Notes: generated by a model from the letters alone, not told the origin. A DNA stretch of 64,000 nucleotides from Dysidea avara (GCF_963678975.1 NC_089277.1:20367440-20431439); one strand, 5' to 3'. Positions 34,101-49,100 are shown, counted from the stretch's first letter. Program-made: numbers and translations.

Positions 34101-37100
34101 GCTGGACAGTCTGACAGAGCTTGTTCTGTTTGTCAACTGAGACGCTTCGCTGTGGTCTATGAATTTCCGCATTTGTTCGTGCATTACCACAAACATGCTG
34201 TACAATGAACTTTGTGCGGCTGCCCTTAATCGGTTCAGCACCACCTTAATCGATTTGAGTCTTCCTTCTTCAAGTACTTGCCCGGTAAAAACTTGCGTTT
34301 CTTGTAGCATGCGTAAAAACTCGGCCGATTTTACGAATTATTTTTAAATTACAATTTTCTGGTGGGGTCTGTTCTACGGAATGGAATGGAATGGAATGGA
34401 ATGATGGAGTAAACAACAGAACAGAATGCTTTTTCAAACTGAAGCTTGCAGCTTACCATAGCTGTAGAAGTTATCGGTGACACCTCCAGCAGGTAATCAA
34501 ACACGATCAAATGTACCCCAAGAAAGATAGAAACAATTTAAGGATCGATTGTGGGTTTTTGTTGGTTGTCATTAGTAACGAAGCACTAAGCTGACTCAAT
34601 GCGTTCATCTTCAGATGTATCAAGTAGGGAACTTAATTATGACTTGTCTTTACTAGTATGTGAGTTGTTCTTTGCTTATTTTTGACTTCAGAATGCAGTC
34701 TGGGGTCCACTGCCTTCTAGTCAGCATAATCACTAGCTATGTAGTTACACTATGTTATAGACGGGTATAGCAAGTAGGCGTGGTCACCTTATGTAACATG
34801 AATAATCCGTCCGTCATTTTTTAGGGCAAAAGATGTTGAAACTCAACATGAGTGAATGAGTGTTCATACTGCCAACCAGCAGTTGTGCTATTGGATTAAA
34901 TGCTACAAGGAAGTAATAAGGGTGGAATTCTTCCCTAGGGAATTTGAGACTCGCTATCCAGCGCTGGGAGAGCTGGTTTTTCATTGGGGTGAGCTATTAG
35001 CTAAACCGGATTTGAGTACATGAGTGGAACCAAATGAACAGTTTTAACAGTCACTAAACTCTGTAGTGAATCAGGTCAACACAGCAAAAACTGGTGCTCT
35101 TGAAATAAGAGTATTTTACTCTTGAAGCTAGAGGATTTATGTTTCCCTGGGGCAAGCACACTTTTCTTAAATTAAGGCTCAAATTAAGTAATGGCGTGCT
35201 AAATATTAGAAGATATTATACTAATAATAAGAGCTATTATACTAATAATAAGAGCAATGCATTAAAAGTTAGAGTATCTAGTCTAATAAATATCTCTATT
35301 TTTTAGTAGCAGTATACTTATTTCTAGTAGGACACTCTTGGATCTGGTTTCTTATTATGTGTCCCCATTATGCTCCTGGATGTCCATTTGATCACACTAT
35401 GGAATGCATGTAACTACAGGAATGTTAAGACATGTAACAATATTTAACAGTATTTTTGGTATGAAATAATAACTTACAGTACTTGCATCTGTCCTTACTA
35501 AACTCTGTTATCAAAATGTATAAGAAACCTATATCAAGCAGCATTAGGTTTCATTGTGGGTTTTAGTTTATACTAAAGTTTGCAGTAATCATTCAGTGAC
35601 ATTCAAATCGTATTAAAGTATACTGAGCACATCACAAACTTAATCATTGACATCCTTAAAAGTTGGCACCCTGTGTGGGTGGTTTGTATCTCATAGGCGG
35701 ACCCATTGCTGTACAGGCAGTGCCATTCAAAATGACAAACTAGCCATGTACTTTTGTCTAAATGCATCTCCCAATAGATATTAAAGCTTGTTGGGAGAGA
35801 TGCCCTAGATAATAATATACTCAGTGCTATTGCTACTGTGACATAGGAAGGCCTCTTGCAAAAAGTGGAGAACGGGGGTGCATATGGGATTCAATGTTAC
35901 ACAGACTTTTGTGGCATAAGTCATTGTATTACCACTTAGATGATTTGTTCTAATTTTTAGAATGTATGCTGACATAAAATAACTTCCACAAACAAGTCTA
36001 ACATCTAACGATAAGGTTATGAAAGCTTATTATATACTTATCATCTTACATTAATCATATTTTGAAGCTTAAATTAAATGCTCAAACTTATGATAAGCAA
36101 AGCATACTAAAATTTAGAAAGCCCATAATCTTGTTTTAGCCTGACACCACCTAAAATTAGAAGTTATGTTTGCACTCAAGAACATATTCACTATTAATAA
36201 GTATGCTATCTCTCAGTATGAGAAAGCAATTGTGAATGCTAGATCTTAGTACGCAGCAGTGCCAGGTATAGAGTAATCGGTTTCATAGGTGGTGGAGACA
36301 AGGGGGCCATGCCCCCCCCCCCACACACACACACACACACTTTTGTGGGACACTGTTACTCTATAGAGCATTCACAGTATTCAGAGAAGCAGTGTAGCAA
36401 GCTACTTAGCTACGCAAGTGTAGTTATAAAATAGGAGATACAATTGGTGGAGAGCAGCTATTGTCAGCAGACTGTGACTAGGGACCCGTCGATTTCGCCA
36501 GCAAAATTTTTGGCATAATGGTTGAGTAAAAGCAATGAGCAAAATGCTGGCATAATAGGTGAAATTTTTGTGAAGTGGACATAAAAATTTCACAAAAGAT
36601 CGAGATACTCTAATAGAACAGTCAGACACGCTAAAATATCAACAATGCATAGCTAATTGTTACAAGAACAGCGAGTGACTATCGAGCTACCCTAATAAAA
36701 CAGTCACACATGTTATGCAATATTAGCTGTTACATGTTAGAAATAATTTCTGATCGAGATACTCTAATAGAACAGTCACTTTAAGGCGAAACTGTAGCTT
36801 TGCACTTGGAAATATTCAATTAACAAAGATCAGTGCTGAGCAAAATTTATAATTCTTGAGCAAAATATGGAGCATAATAGGTGAAAAATAAAAGAATTGC
36901 TGGAAAGAAAAATAGGTAGAAAAAAAAGCAAAATAGACTGGTCCCTAACTGTGACCTTTTCCTTTGGACTTCAACTTACAGCTGGCCTGGTCCCCTCACT
37001 CTTTGACCTGCTCCACCACCCCTGATATGTTTAGATTCTACTGTGATTCTACTGTGGAAATCTTTTTAAAAATTACGCCATACCTATTTGAAATGTTGTT

Positions 37101-40100
37101 GCTCGCACCTGACCAGCCCAATTTTGCACAGATTTTAATTTAGAAAAGAAAAATATTAGATCACGTGGCATCTTAAAATTTGCTTCAAAAGAGCGAGATA
37201 CTCTAATAGAACAGTCAGTTGGTACAGTTGTGATCTCAAATATAATGCTAGCGTAAAACTAGCATGTTCCTCACCCCTGGCAAAGAAACTCTATGATAAC
37301 ATCAGTGCAATGTTCATTGAACTTCAGTTATGTTTATCCGTTTTTAATAGTTACATAATGAGGGATTTGATTGGTCTGCATACAGCTTTAATTAGAGATT
37401 TCCAACTAAATTAAATAATAAACATTCCATACATTCATTGGTATGAAAAATATTTTGCTATTTTTCAGGGTCATTTTAGTGTGAACCCCACCTCAATCAG
37501 TGGTTCCTATCAAAAGATATAAGGAAAAGAAGTTGACAGCGTGATGATTTTTGTGTACAGCATTTTCAATGCTTTTTATGTATATTGCATGGCACCAAAC
37601 ACAATATTCAAAGAGTCATAAATCTAGATAGGAAAATAATAATGACATGAAATTTTCACCACATATCTATTTTATGGAGAACAGCATATGAGCTAGATAA
37701 AACCTCTCAAGAATGATCGCTTCTTTGTATACTGACCACTCAGAATATTACATGAATAAAACAAATGATTCATAAAGAAAACTGTGTGTGATGTGTAACA
37801 CTAAGTATACACAGGTACCTAATGCATTTTCAGGGATAACTAACTAGAAAAATCAGTAATATCATGTAACATGGTAATTACTGGCATCACAAGTCACAAT
37901 TAACACATACTTCAGAAACATGACATTCAGATAACAAGATGTAAGACCAACATTGTTTTAAAAATAGATTTGTTTGGACACTGTTCAGCTTTATTTGTCA
38001 CATTGTAAGCACTAAGGATAATAATTATTATATAACACAATGACATCACTACACTACAAAGAGAAATTATGAATAGTTTCTGATCAAAATTACAATCACT
38101 GAAGCTGCTATAAAATGGATCAAAACAGCAGTAAATACACCAGAGTATAACAACAGGTAAGTGTGAAGCCATGTAAGGCTGGTATCACATGCCAGTCTCC
38201 ACTTTTGAAAAGATTATGCTCAATCTTGAACCTTATTTTGCATTCCGTGCAAGGCAACAAACTGCTCACCTTCAAACTATACTTGCATCGATCCAGGGGG
38301 TGCCTTGAAGCCCAGGGTGATTGTAATGCTGAATTCTGAACAGTGCTAGATGGCGATTTGCCTTTAAAAGGGCCATATTTTTGTCGTAATCCAACATCAA
38401 TTGTCCTCCAATCAAAAAACACATGGCAAAATCGAAATCAGCATAATTATACGGTTTGTCCAGGAACACTTTCTTCGTCCTCATCAGCCGCAGATTCATG
38501 TGGAAACACTAGGAAACTTTGGCCATCACCGGTGCCACATTCTTCTAATTAAAATTACGTATGCAATTATTTGTATGGGCTCCCTATGGGGATTTTTATT
38601 TCTCAAACTTTGATTTGCTATATTTCAATAAATACCGCATGGATTTTAATCCAGTAAAGTGCATTACGAAGTACGAAGTACGAAGCATTGGCTACCATTA
38701 ACTGGAACGGCAACTTGTCAAACGTTTATTAAAGGTGTATAATTTAAGTAGCAAAAATATGTGTGAAAAATTGGTAGGTTGGAAATCGCTACTTTATTGT
38801 GACTTACTGATCTATTATATGGCTTGTAGCCAGCATGTACGTACATATCTAATTATAGTTAGCTAGCTGTTTTTTTTTTTGTTTTGTTTTTTTGCCTACC
38901 GACTGACCCATTTTGCAGTAAAATAAATCCAAGAGCAGCAACTTTTCAAATAGGTATGGCCAGTGTTGGGAGTAACGCATTACATACAGTAATATTATTA
39001 CTTTTGTGGTAACTAGTAATATAACGAAATACGTTACAAAGACAGGTAATATAACTCACGTTACTTTACTTACAAATGTAACGCATTACCTAAGTAATAT
39101 AGTTACTGTAACGAGTCTAATATTACGTAATAGTATTACTACAAATAATGAAGTTACTAATCTTGTTAGTTATTCTCTGAGTAACTCCTAGCCACAACAA
39201 AGTAACGAAGCATACTGAATGAAGCTTATTCACCAGCTTCTAACTTATAATCAAGATTTGCACATTGTCCAACAACGCAATCATGTCATGTGATAAGGTG
39301 GTAGTTTCACACGTGACAGCTTAACGCTGTGAACACAAAGTAATATAATATGTAATCTTATTATAGTTGCTTTATTTTATGAGTAATACGTAAATAGTTC
39401 AGTTGCAAGTAATATGTAATATGTAACTAGTTACTTTTACAAAGTAACTTGCCCAAAACTGGGTATGGCCTTACACCACAGGAATACCAGTGCGGTGGAA
39501 TGTGACCAGACCATCCAAGCTCTACATACTGTAGATGAGCTGATTTTAGCACAGATAGTTATATTCTATGTAGAAATAATACAGCATCACACTGTAACTT
39601 CAGAAGTGTGATTTTCACACTGATGGTATGACTCCTGTGGTCACTTAGTGTGATGCTCATACTTCAGAAGTATGACAACCACACTAAGTGACTGCAGGTG
39701 TCATACCATCAGTATGAACTTCACACTTCTTAATTTACAGTGCATTATCTGTTTTCATCCTAGGCCGCTGGCAGGAATGCAACAGTCCTGTTTTTTTCTC
39801 TCAGTAAAATGTGATTTTTAACCAGAACAAAATTTTGTTCTGGTTAAAAATCACATTTTACCAAGAGAAAATATTTTTCTGGTTAAATATCACATTTTAC
39901 CGAGAGAAAAAACAGCTAAACTTTAACTAGATGTTTAACATAGCAGTATAAGCATCCATTATCGCATAAAGTGCTGGAAGGATCGGTGGTGTTGCAGCTA
40001 AGCCAGACTACAAGTTTAACTGATCAAGGAGGGGTTATGAATCCTACACCAGAAGAGCCAAGTTACAAGAAAACTGTCAGAGGGTCACAAGTTGCATGAT

Positions 40101-43100
40101 ACACACTACAAACAATTGCAAGAGATATTTATGAATTTTGTCAGTTTTATGCATTACAGATGTTGCCGAGCATAAATCTACTAACCGAACAGGTATCATA
40201 TATAAAACAGTAACTATTTTTACAATCAATGCAATAAGTCTTAGGTAGATGTATATTTCCCAACACAGAGAAAGTTTGAATGTGTAATATTTACAAGAGA
40301 CTCCTGGGCCACTTCTTTTGAAATGTTGCATGGTGATTTAGGTGCTTCAGTTGCTTAAGTAGCTATAATTATAAATTCTTGTGAAGATTCAGTAACCTCT
40401 GCGTTGCTATTAGCTACTGAATAAACCGATCTGCCATGATAATGCTACTCCAACAGTATGTATCCAGATTCCAGACAGCATTGCCTGTCCACAATGCAAG
40501 CTCTACATTTGTGTGAAATGTGCATTTGAAGTAACTATATGCGTCAACTTCTAGCATTTGTGTCTCACATCATTAGACTTTGGCAGTTTGGCTGACATTC
40601 TCTAATAAATTTTCCCTGGCAGAAATCACAGTTTCCATGCTAACATTGGGCTAGCACCAAGGTAAAGATACAGAGGATTCACCATCACCCTTGAATTTAA
40701 GGTTAATGAAAACTCCATAGCTATGCATGGTCATGGTCAATCTGCCATTGTACTTGATTGATGTCTGCCTTAGACAGTAGCTGACTACCTGTCCTACCTC
40801 TGATGCAGTAAACTGGCTTTAATTGTCTCTGCTTTCAGAATTTTTGTAATGGTAGAATAGAATTCCTCATGCGATAAGCTTCAATAACTGAATAGCTACT
40901 GTGATTCTCCATGATTGAAAGAGTAACCTGGACTATGGTGACTGCATGGTCTACAGTAGATTATCAAAATTGCTATCCTCTACAGTATGTAGGAGCTTGG
41001 ATATTTAGTTTGACTGACATAGCTGCTAATCTATACAAATTGCTTCACTGGCATGAGAGAACCATCATTATTAAATGAGGAAACATGTAAATACATTACA
41101 GTATGAGACCTCGGTCTCGTGCGACCACAACCAGACTCTTACAAGAGATCTGTGTGGGCACAGCAAGGTTAAGATAGCTAATTCCCGTGGTTGAATTTAC
41201 TGAAGACTCCTCAGTAATGTTTTAAACAAATTACTCTCTATCTGGGACTAACTGCTGCGTGCTAAGAATCTAGCATTTACCTGATTTAATACAGACTGGC
41301 TGTTCAATTGGCTTCACTCAGAGCAGGTTAAATAGTTCACCCCAACTGAAAAAACCAGCTCTCCTAGTGCTGGATAGCGAGTCTCAAATTCTCTAGGGAG
41401 CAATTACACTTTTATTTCCTTGTAGCGTTTTATCCAATAGCACAACTGCTGGATGGCAGTATGAACACTCATTCCCTCATGTCAAGCAGCTTCATGTTAT
41501 TTGCTCTACAAAAATTTAATGGCGGATGGATTATTCACATGATTTTTCACATTGCGTAAGGTGACCACGCCTACTTGTTAAACCCGTCTATAGGAAACAA
41601 GTATATGGTGACAAGCTGAATCAACTCAGTCTAAGCAGAATCTAAAGGGATTTTGTGTAGTGTGTGACATTCAGATACCACAATGAGCCTATATTGTGTT
41701 AACATCAATAACAGCGCAGCGGACTGATGCATATCAAGTTGTGTAAGATATTCCTTTAGGTTTAAGGAAGAAAATCCATCCCTCCTGGAGGAAGACTGAG
41801 TGTGGCCCCAACTAGACATTGGGTGACCTGCAGTTCGAATCCTGGGGTTGGAGGGATTTTTTTTTCCTTACTTTGGCCCCTTTTCTGTTACACCTTATCA
41901 GTCAGTAAGTCAAGTCATTAGGTCTAAGTCCATGAAATTAGGTTAGGTAATCCTAAGTGCAGCACATGTTGTTGTCAGACCTTCAGTGCTGGTCACTGTA
42001 AAGTGCTAATTATACAACCAAGTAGTAAGAATCCACCCCAAAAACACCTTTGCTGTAAAAAAAGGCGCGTCCATGAAACTACAAGTACTTGTAAAACAGC
42101 TCAGTAATTGTAGAGAAAGACCTCATGAGAGTAAAAACAACTGGCAACTCAAAGAGCTGATATCTGGAGCGGCCAAGAATAAATCTTATCATACAACTAA
42201 CTGCCATGCATTGGCTGTAAAATAGGTGCACCCATCAAAGTGAAAGTAACAGGCAACTGAAATAGCTGATATCTGAAGCAGCCAAGAATGAATGTTGACA
42301 TACAATCAATTGCAATTAACAAAAATTTAACATTGAACCTTTACCATTCAGCTGTGTTCTATATTCACTGTATATAGCTGCATCCTAAATTAATTTCTTT
42401 TAGCTCTAATTAACTGGTAGTTTTGCCGCCTTTTATAATAGTGTACAGAGCAAAAAAGGTGGCCAAATTACCAGCCAATTAGAGCTAAAAGAAATTAATT
42501 TAGGATGCAGCTATATACAGTGAATATAGAACACAGCTGAATGGTAAAGGTTCAATGTTAAATTTTTGTTAATTGCAATTGATTGTATGTCAACATTCAT
42601 TCTTGGCTGCTTCAGATATCAGCTGTTTTAGTTGCCAGTTACTTTCACTTTGATGGGTGCACCTATTTTACAGCCAATGCATGGCAGTTAGTTGTATGAT
42701 AAGATTTATTCTTGGCCGCTCCAGATATCAGCTCTTTGAGTTGCCAGTTGTTTTTACTCTCATGAGGTCTTTCTCTACAATTACTGAGCTGTTTTACTAG
42801 TACTTGTAGTTTCATGGACGCGCCTTTTTTTACAGCAAAGGTGTTTTTGGGGTGGATATCACTCATTTTTTCAGTGATAAGCTCACTGATGGAACAGCAA
42901 CTTGGTACAAATTGATATTTGGAAATGAGAAAGTAAAATGTATAATAAAAAATATCTTGGGATGCACCTGTTGATTATTTTCATCTTTTTTTACAGTGTT
43001 ATAAAAGGCATGGATATGGATAACTATTGACTGTTTTATTACACCAGAAGTATGAATTTGAATATACTGACTTTTCTATAGAGTAGATCTATCTTTAGAA

Positions 43101-46100
43101 TGTGATATTCTTTTACTACAGTATTTACAATATCTCATATCTGAATGTGATAGCTAAATGCTTCAGACACCTTATGCTCAAATGTTTGTATAATTGTCAA
43201 GTGCCTAATCAAACAGTTCAAATTTACCACACAGCTAGCTTTTGACTGTTCTATTAGAGTAGATTTATCTTCATTGTGACATTCAATACAGTATCTCACA
43301 TCTGTAGTAAATTAATCATACTTCAGGCATCTTATGCATGCTCAAAATTAAGCTAGCATAATTAGCAAGTCATGGGTGTCTAAATAGTTCATGGTGCTCT
43401 TATTTTGTGTTGCTGGATTCACAATTACTGAAGGCTTGTGGATTTTCTAGATCACATTATAGAAGATGTATAGAAGCTGAAGGTAAAGCAATAAGGCATC
43501 AGATAATTCAGCAATAAAACTTAGCTATAGAGCTACCTCATGCACATTTCTAATAGTACTTGGATGTATATATCGAACAAACAAATGTAATAATATAGAT
43601 TGCGTGGATACACAACTTGAATGATACCTAAAATAATATTTATTTTTACTATAGAGTCCTTAAATAATTAAGTAATCAATTATTTTCATATAACCATTTG
43701 TAACATTGCGGTCACAGCTTCAGGATTGGAGTAGCAGAGAAAGGATTAGAGGACTCATGATCAATCATCAAGACCTGGGGAGATGGAAACAGTACTGTAC
43801 ACCCAAAGGATATCAGAGTATAGTATATCCAACCAGTGTATGAGACCAAAGCCTTGATCACCACTGAAATTAAACAAACTTTTAAACTAGCTTGATGTAG
43901 CAATCAACTTAAAACTAAAAGTTGCAGTACTTATACTTTGCTGAGGGAACATGCCCCCATGCAGACTCCCTTGCCCATTCAGCAGAATAATAAGCCACCT
44001 TATCGTCATTGAATGTTTATATTTATATCAAATACTGTGCAAACCTCCCAAAGTGGAGTATCTATATGCACGTACAGATACAAACAATTACACAAAATTT
44101 TTACAGCAGCTAGGTTAATACAAAAATATTTCAATACTCTCTTCTTAAAATCTTCTAAATTTGTTGCTTCAATAACTGTAAGTGGTAAACTGTTCCATAT
44201 TTTAAGAGTTGAGGAGAAAAGGATAAACATCAAGGTGAGCTTGCAACAGGGGTGGTGGAGCAGGCCAAACAGTGAGGGGGCCAGGCCAACTTTAAGTTGA
44301 AGACCAAAAAAAAAGGTCATGGCCTGCTGACAATAGCTGCTCTCCGCCAATTATATCTCCTTATTTATAACTATACGCATACGTGGCTAAGCAGCTTGCT
44401 ATACACTGCTTCTCTGGATGCTGTGACTGCTCTATTAGAGTATCCATTCCTGACTGTTCTATTAGAGTATTTCGATCTTTTTTCCAAACAGTATCCCATA
44501 AAATTGGAGGACAATGGCCCCCCTCCACCGCCTATGCTTGCAATCAGTGTTGGAATCTTTGTGAATGTACTGACTATCCTGGCCTCTATATCAGTAGGGA
44601 CCTTAGCTACCACTTTTACCTTTGCTCTGGTGCCCCTGATGTATCAGCAACATACAGTAGCTGTAAGATAAAGCTAGTTAATGCCCCTATATATAGACAC
44701 AGCTAGGGTGGGACTGACTATCACAGTTCCTCTCGCATTCTTTGCCCCACAATAACTGCTGTCAAACCATATGGTCAAACCATCACACCAATGATTTTAG
44801 CCGGCAGCGCACAAACAATTCTTGACAGCTTATAATAATACTATTATTAAAGTACACGTACTGCATTGTGACAATTCAAGTATCACGTGGCCTACACAGT
44901 GACTTGTTTGTACCTAAATTCTCTACAGAGTGACTTGCTGTAGCTGAACTCTCTACAGGGTGATTTGTTTATAGCTGAACTCTCTTCAGTGTGACTTATA
45001 ATGCTCTGAATCTCTACAGTGACATATTTGTAGCTGAACTTTCTACAGGGTGACTTGCTTGTAGCTGAATTGTCTATAAGATTAACTGTTTGTAGCTGTA
45101 TCCCTACAGAATAACATGCAATGTAATATAATTCTATAATGGAGTAAGTTATGAACGTAGGTGAATGCTCTATTAGGGTGACTTTTATTAGAGTATCTCG
45201 ATCTCGCATATGTTACACGTAGTTGGCTTTGGAATCATTACCTAGTGGTTTGTAATCTGATTTTTCTGTTCTACTGCAAGGACTTCCTATGATAATGTTT
45301 CCAGCTACACGCCGATTTTCAGTTCGTTGCTCTAAGCGGTTTGTCTGGTAGGCGTGAAAACTAATAGTTTCTTTTATTCATAAACTTCGATAGCATAGTT
45401 GTGACACAGGTTGGGTTTTGTCATATCTCGATGGCCTTTAATTGGACTCCTTTCAAACCACAAAATGGCACTCCTACAATAGTTACTCGATCTACATAAC
45501 AATTTTCAGCTCATTCTTTCAAGTGGTTTACCCTGTGGGCATGACAGACCTTCGACCTTATTTTACGCAAATAATCGGTCATAACCCCGTGAATGTTCAT
45601 CAGATTCCTACCATGTTGGTACTGAAATTTGCCTTAATGAGCCCTTTAAGTGTGCCAAATTTCAGCCTGATTAGAGTACGCATTCGTGTTTTATGGTGGA
45701 TTTTGCTAAGTATGCGAAAAGAAGTAGAAGAAAAGAAATGAAGAAAAAAAACCCCAAATTTTGGCCACTCTTATCTCGGTAATGGCTAGAGTGATTTTCT
45801 TCGAATTTGGAATGTGGATTTCCCTACCTATTTGGCTCTTCTGTAGCAAATTTGGTTTCAATCAGATAAGGGAGTATGGAGCTACAAAGGTGTGAAAATT
45901 GTGTTTTCTTTCTTCTCGTTAATATACTCACAGTGTGGCGCCGGCTTCTTGCGCCACACAACTTGATCATAGAATAAGATGGGAGAGAAAATTTTATTCT
46001 TGTTTACCTATACTGTACAACTTCAAAGGAAAATGAAGAAAAATCAATAAATTATATAGTACAATTACAATAAGGTGAACTGTAGATTAAATACTTGATA

Positions 46101-49100
46101 ATTACAACCTTTAGATAAATTGCTCCAAACCAAAATCATAGATGGAAAAAAAAAAGACTGGTGAGATCTTGATTGATGACAGTGGTTGGAGATTAAAAGG
46201 GTGGTAATTTCTTGTTCTTCATGTGTAATTTCATGGACCAGCTGGACTAGTAATCACTTGAAAATAGACAAACAAATTTAATCTGCAGTGAAGCATGTGA
46301 AATGTTACACCTAGGATTCTTAGTTGGTATATGATTAATGTGAGGATTATGTTTCTGGTCTGACTATAGATACACTGAAATCACACATATATATATACAT
46401 GTCAACGTTTGCTTGGTGGATATGGGCATGATTTCACATGCAGGAGGGATTTAGAAATTTTCAGAGGAGTTTCAGGTTCTCTGGAATTGCAACTTCAGCC
46501 TAGTGTAAGTTGAAGACCAAAAAATAAAAAGGTCACTACCTGCTTTTGAATGCTGTGAGGGTGTTTCAAAGGTAAAAGTATTATTTTGTCAATAGATAAA
46601 GCCCTAAAATAATACAGTATGTATAACTCTGTAATTATTCCACCCAGATGAATTTTAGGGGCGCACACTATTTCAGAGGGGAAAACTGCCCCTGACATGC
46701 ATGAAAGACTTAATTGAAATCTTGGAGTTTGGCATTTAGCCTGATTCATGGCTGGACAGTCAGACTCATCCTTGCATTTGTGCAACAGAAAAATCAGCTC
46801 AATACTGAATACTGTACACTACACCTGACATCAGTCCACTGCACCAGCTGTTAATAACAGCATGCATGTACTTTAATAATGTTTGCAGAATATATAGCCT
46901 CCTTGCAGTGTCTGCCGAAATATTTGCTCCTCACACACTGCACAAAATTCATCAAGTTTTAGTCCAGCTGGCTCTTCCCTTTCATCAGTGTCTTCCTGCT
47001 TGCTACGTATATTTGTCGTATAACTGCATCATTATACTGATTTATGACTTGAGAAGTCGGCCCAGACTGTTTTCTAAAGTCAAAATAAGCAAAACAACTA
47101 ACATACTAGTAAGAACAAATGCCCTTCTTGATATATCTGTAGATAAACCATGGATGAACATCACTGAGATAGCTGATCACACAATTAGTGCTTCATTACT
47201 AATGACAACCAACAAGAACTCACAATCGATCCTTTGATTGTTTTTATTTTACCCACTGGACTCAGCTGGAGGTGCCACTGATAACTTGTAAGGGAAGTTT
47301 CAGCAATGGAAAGTTGTAAGCTTCCATTTGAGAAGCATTCCGTCCTGTGGTTTAATCCATCATTCCGTTCCGTTCCGTAGAATAGATCCCACCTGGTTTT
47401 CTCAATACGCATACTTGTGCAAACCGGACAGGTTTTCACTGAGACAGTCACATTTTATATACTGCCTTTAGATTATATGGCTCTCTTGTAGAATGGAAGG
47501 TTTGAGTAGGTTCAGACAACCAAGCACATGATGCACCCTCTCACAATTGCATACATGATAGAATAATAATGTTGATACTGGAAACATTTGAAATTTGAAT
47601 GATACTGTATGAGATTAAATCTGAGAGCATTTTCAATGGAAATTGTGTACCTGAATTAAGTATATTGGTACCGGTAATAACTACACAAGTAGATGAACAA
47701 GCCTTATAATTGTATGTATAGGTGCAGGCAGATTTGGCATAACAGAACCAACTTTTATGTTTACGCTGAATGTTCCATTAGGTGACTCAGTGCATGTTGT
47801 ATTAGAGCATCTCGATCTTGTACACCTCCAATGCTGATCTGGGTCCTTGTTGCATAACCATTAGCATAAATCCACTAATAATGGGTACTGATGAAAGCCG
47901 GAATGGAACGGAACAGAATGGAATCAATCGGAGCACGCGCCAAGTATAAAATCGTTTAAAACAGATTGTGCACTATTTTCAACTGTCACACAATAACTAG
48001 AATTATGTTAGAATTAGTTTCTTTCTGTTTATAGGCATGCAAGTAATCGTTCAATCGAAAATTCTATTAAATTCCCTCCACGTGGCAAGGTGTGTAAATA
48101 AAACCTATCCAGTTTAGTTTAATCCTGATGTAGAAGTATTTCCTTACCATTCCAAAAGGTAAACTACTGTAGTATTTTCATGTTGTAGCAGTATTCGAGC
48201 CTTTTTGTACAAGTGTCGCTGGCTTTTTGAAGCGACTATAATTCTACCATTATTGGCAGCGATTTACGAGAGTTAGCAAACCGCAGTATGTTATATTAAC
48301 AGTGCTTATAAAAATAGGTTAACAGCTTAGCTAAATAATCGCTGTTCAGCTTAGATGATTGTACAACACATTCCTACAGTGGGCATTAAATAGAGCCATC
48401 AAGCAAATGTTTTCTAGCATGTCTATAGCAGAAGCAACTAATTCTAGCACAATTCTAGTTAGTGTGTGAAAGTTGGAAACAGTGCACAATCTGTTTAAAA
48501 CAATTTTTTTTAACTTGGCGCACGCCCCCTATTGGTTCCATTCAGTTCCATTCCATTCCAGCTTTCATCAGTATCCACTAATAATTCCTTGGAAAGATAT
48601 TGATAAGGTGGGTATATGAGTATTTGTATTATTAGTGATCATATAATTATGCTACAACAAAATTTCATTATAATCCTCAGCATGTTGTTCAAGTAAAGCC
48701 TATAAGTAAAGGGGGGGTGGGGGTTTCAGCCCCCAAAGCCCACCCCCTAGATCCGCCCCTGATTACTCATCATTTATGTGTCATCTCCCAAGAGCTGTAC
48801 TGCCTGCATGAAGCTCTTCTTCTAAATCGATCCCCCTAGCATTGTGGGATGTTCATTGTAGTATCCCATTGCTAGATCCACCATGAAACCGGAGGTATGA
48901 TTAATCGATTGTTGTCTTCACAGTAATGTCAATTTTAGTATTTCGTGAGATGCAAAATTATTTTTAAAATTTCATTCTCCACACAAAGAACAGAATCTAA
49001 CTTGCTGCTTAGCTAGATATTAGCTACAGTGGTTGTAAATGGGCAGGGTCATCCGGATTTTCTGGGTCATTTGGGTCACATTTTGTCTGGGTCAAGTGGG

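Larger units (their letters stand above)
34758..41590. mobile_element. 6.8-kb element with long TIRs and TA duplication
   Basis: The outer ~250-340 bp at each side are reverse complements: TAGACGGGT...AAGTAGGCGTGGTCACCTTA at the left, and its complement at 41340-41590. Shared inner blocks include ACTCGCTATCCAGC and GAGTGTTCATACTGCCA. The dinucleotide TA flanks both ends. The interior has no recognised transposase, but it has its own nested MITEs (36479, 38961), two short palindromes and an unassigned minus-strand open region near 38150-38540. It could be a large non-autonomous TIR element or a decayed autonomous one. Confidence 0.65.

Noticed and set aside
41778-41860. Functional tRNA gene
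   Set aside because: The acceptor-like ends pair but the T-stem does not, and the following sequence matches SINE-like blocks elsewhere.
44297-44706. Plus-strand hydrophobic frame ([20 protein letters not shown]) that looks like a membrane segment
   Set aside because: It starts inside a MITE and crosses its end, and lies antisense to a LINE remnant; no splice context supports it.
46866-47237. 123-codon plus-strand frame in the intron
   Set aside because: No domain or splice support; likely chance.
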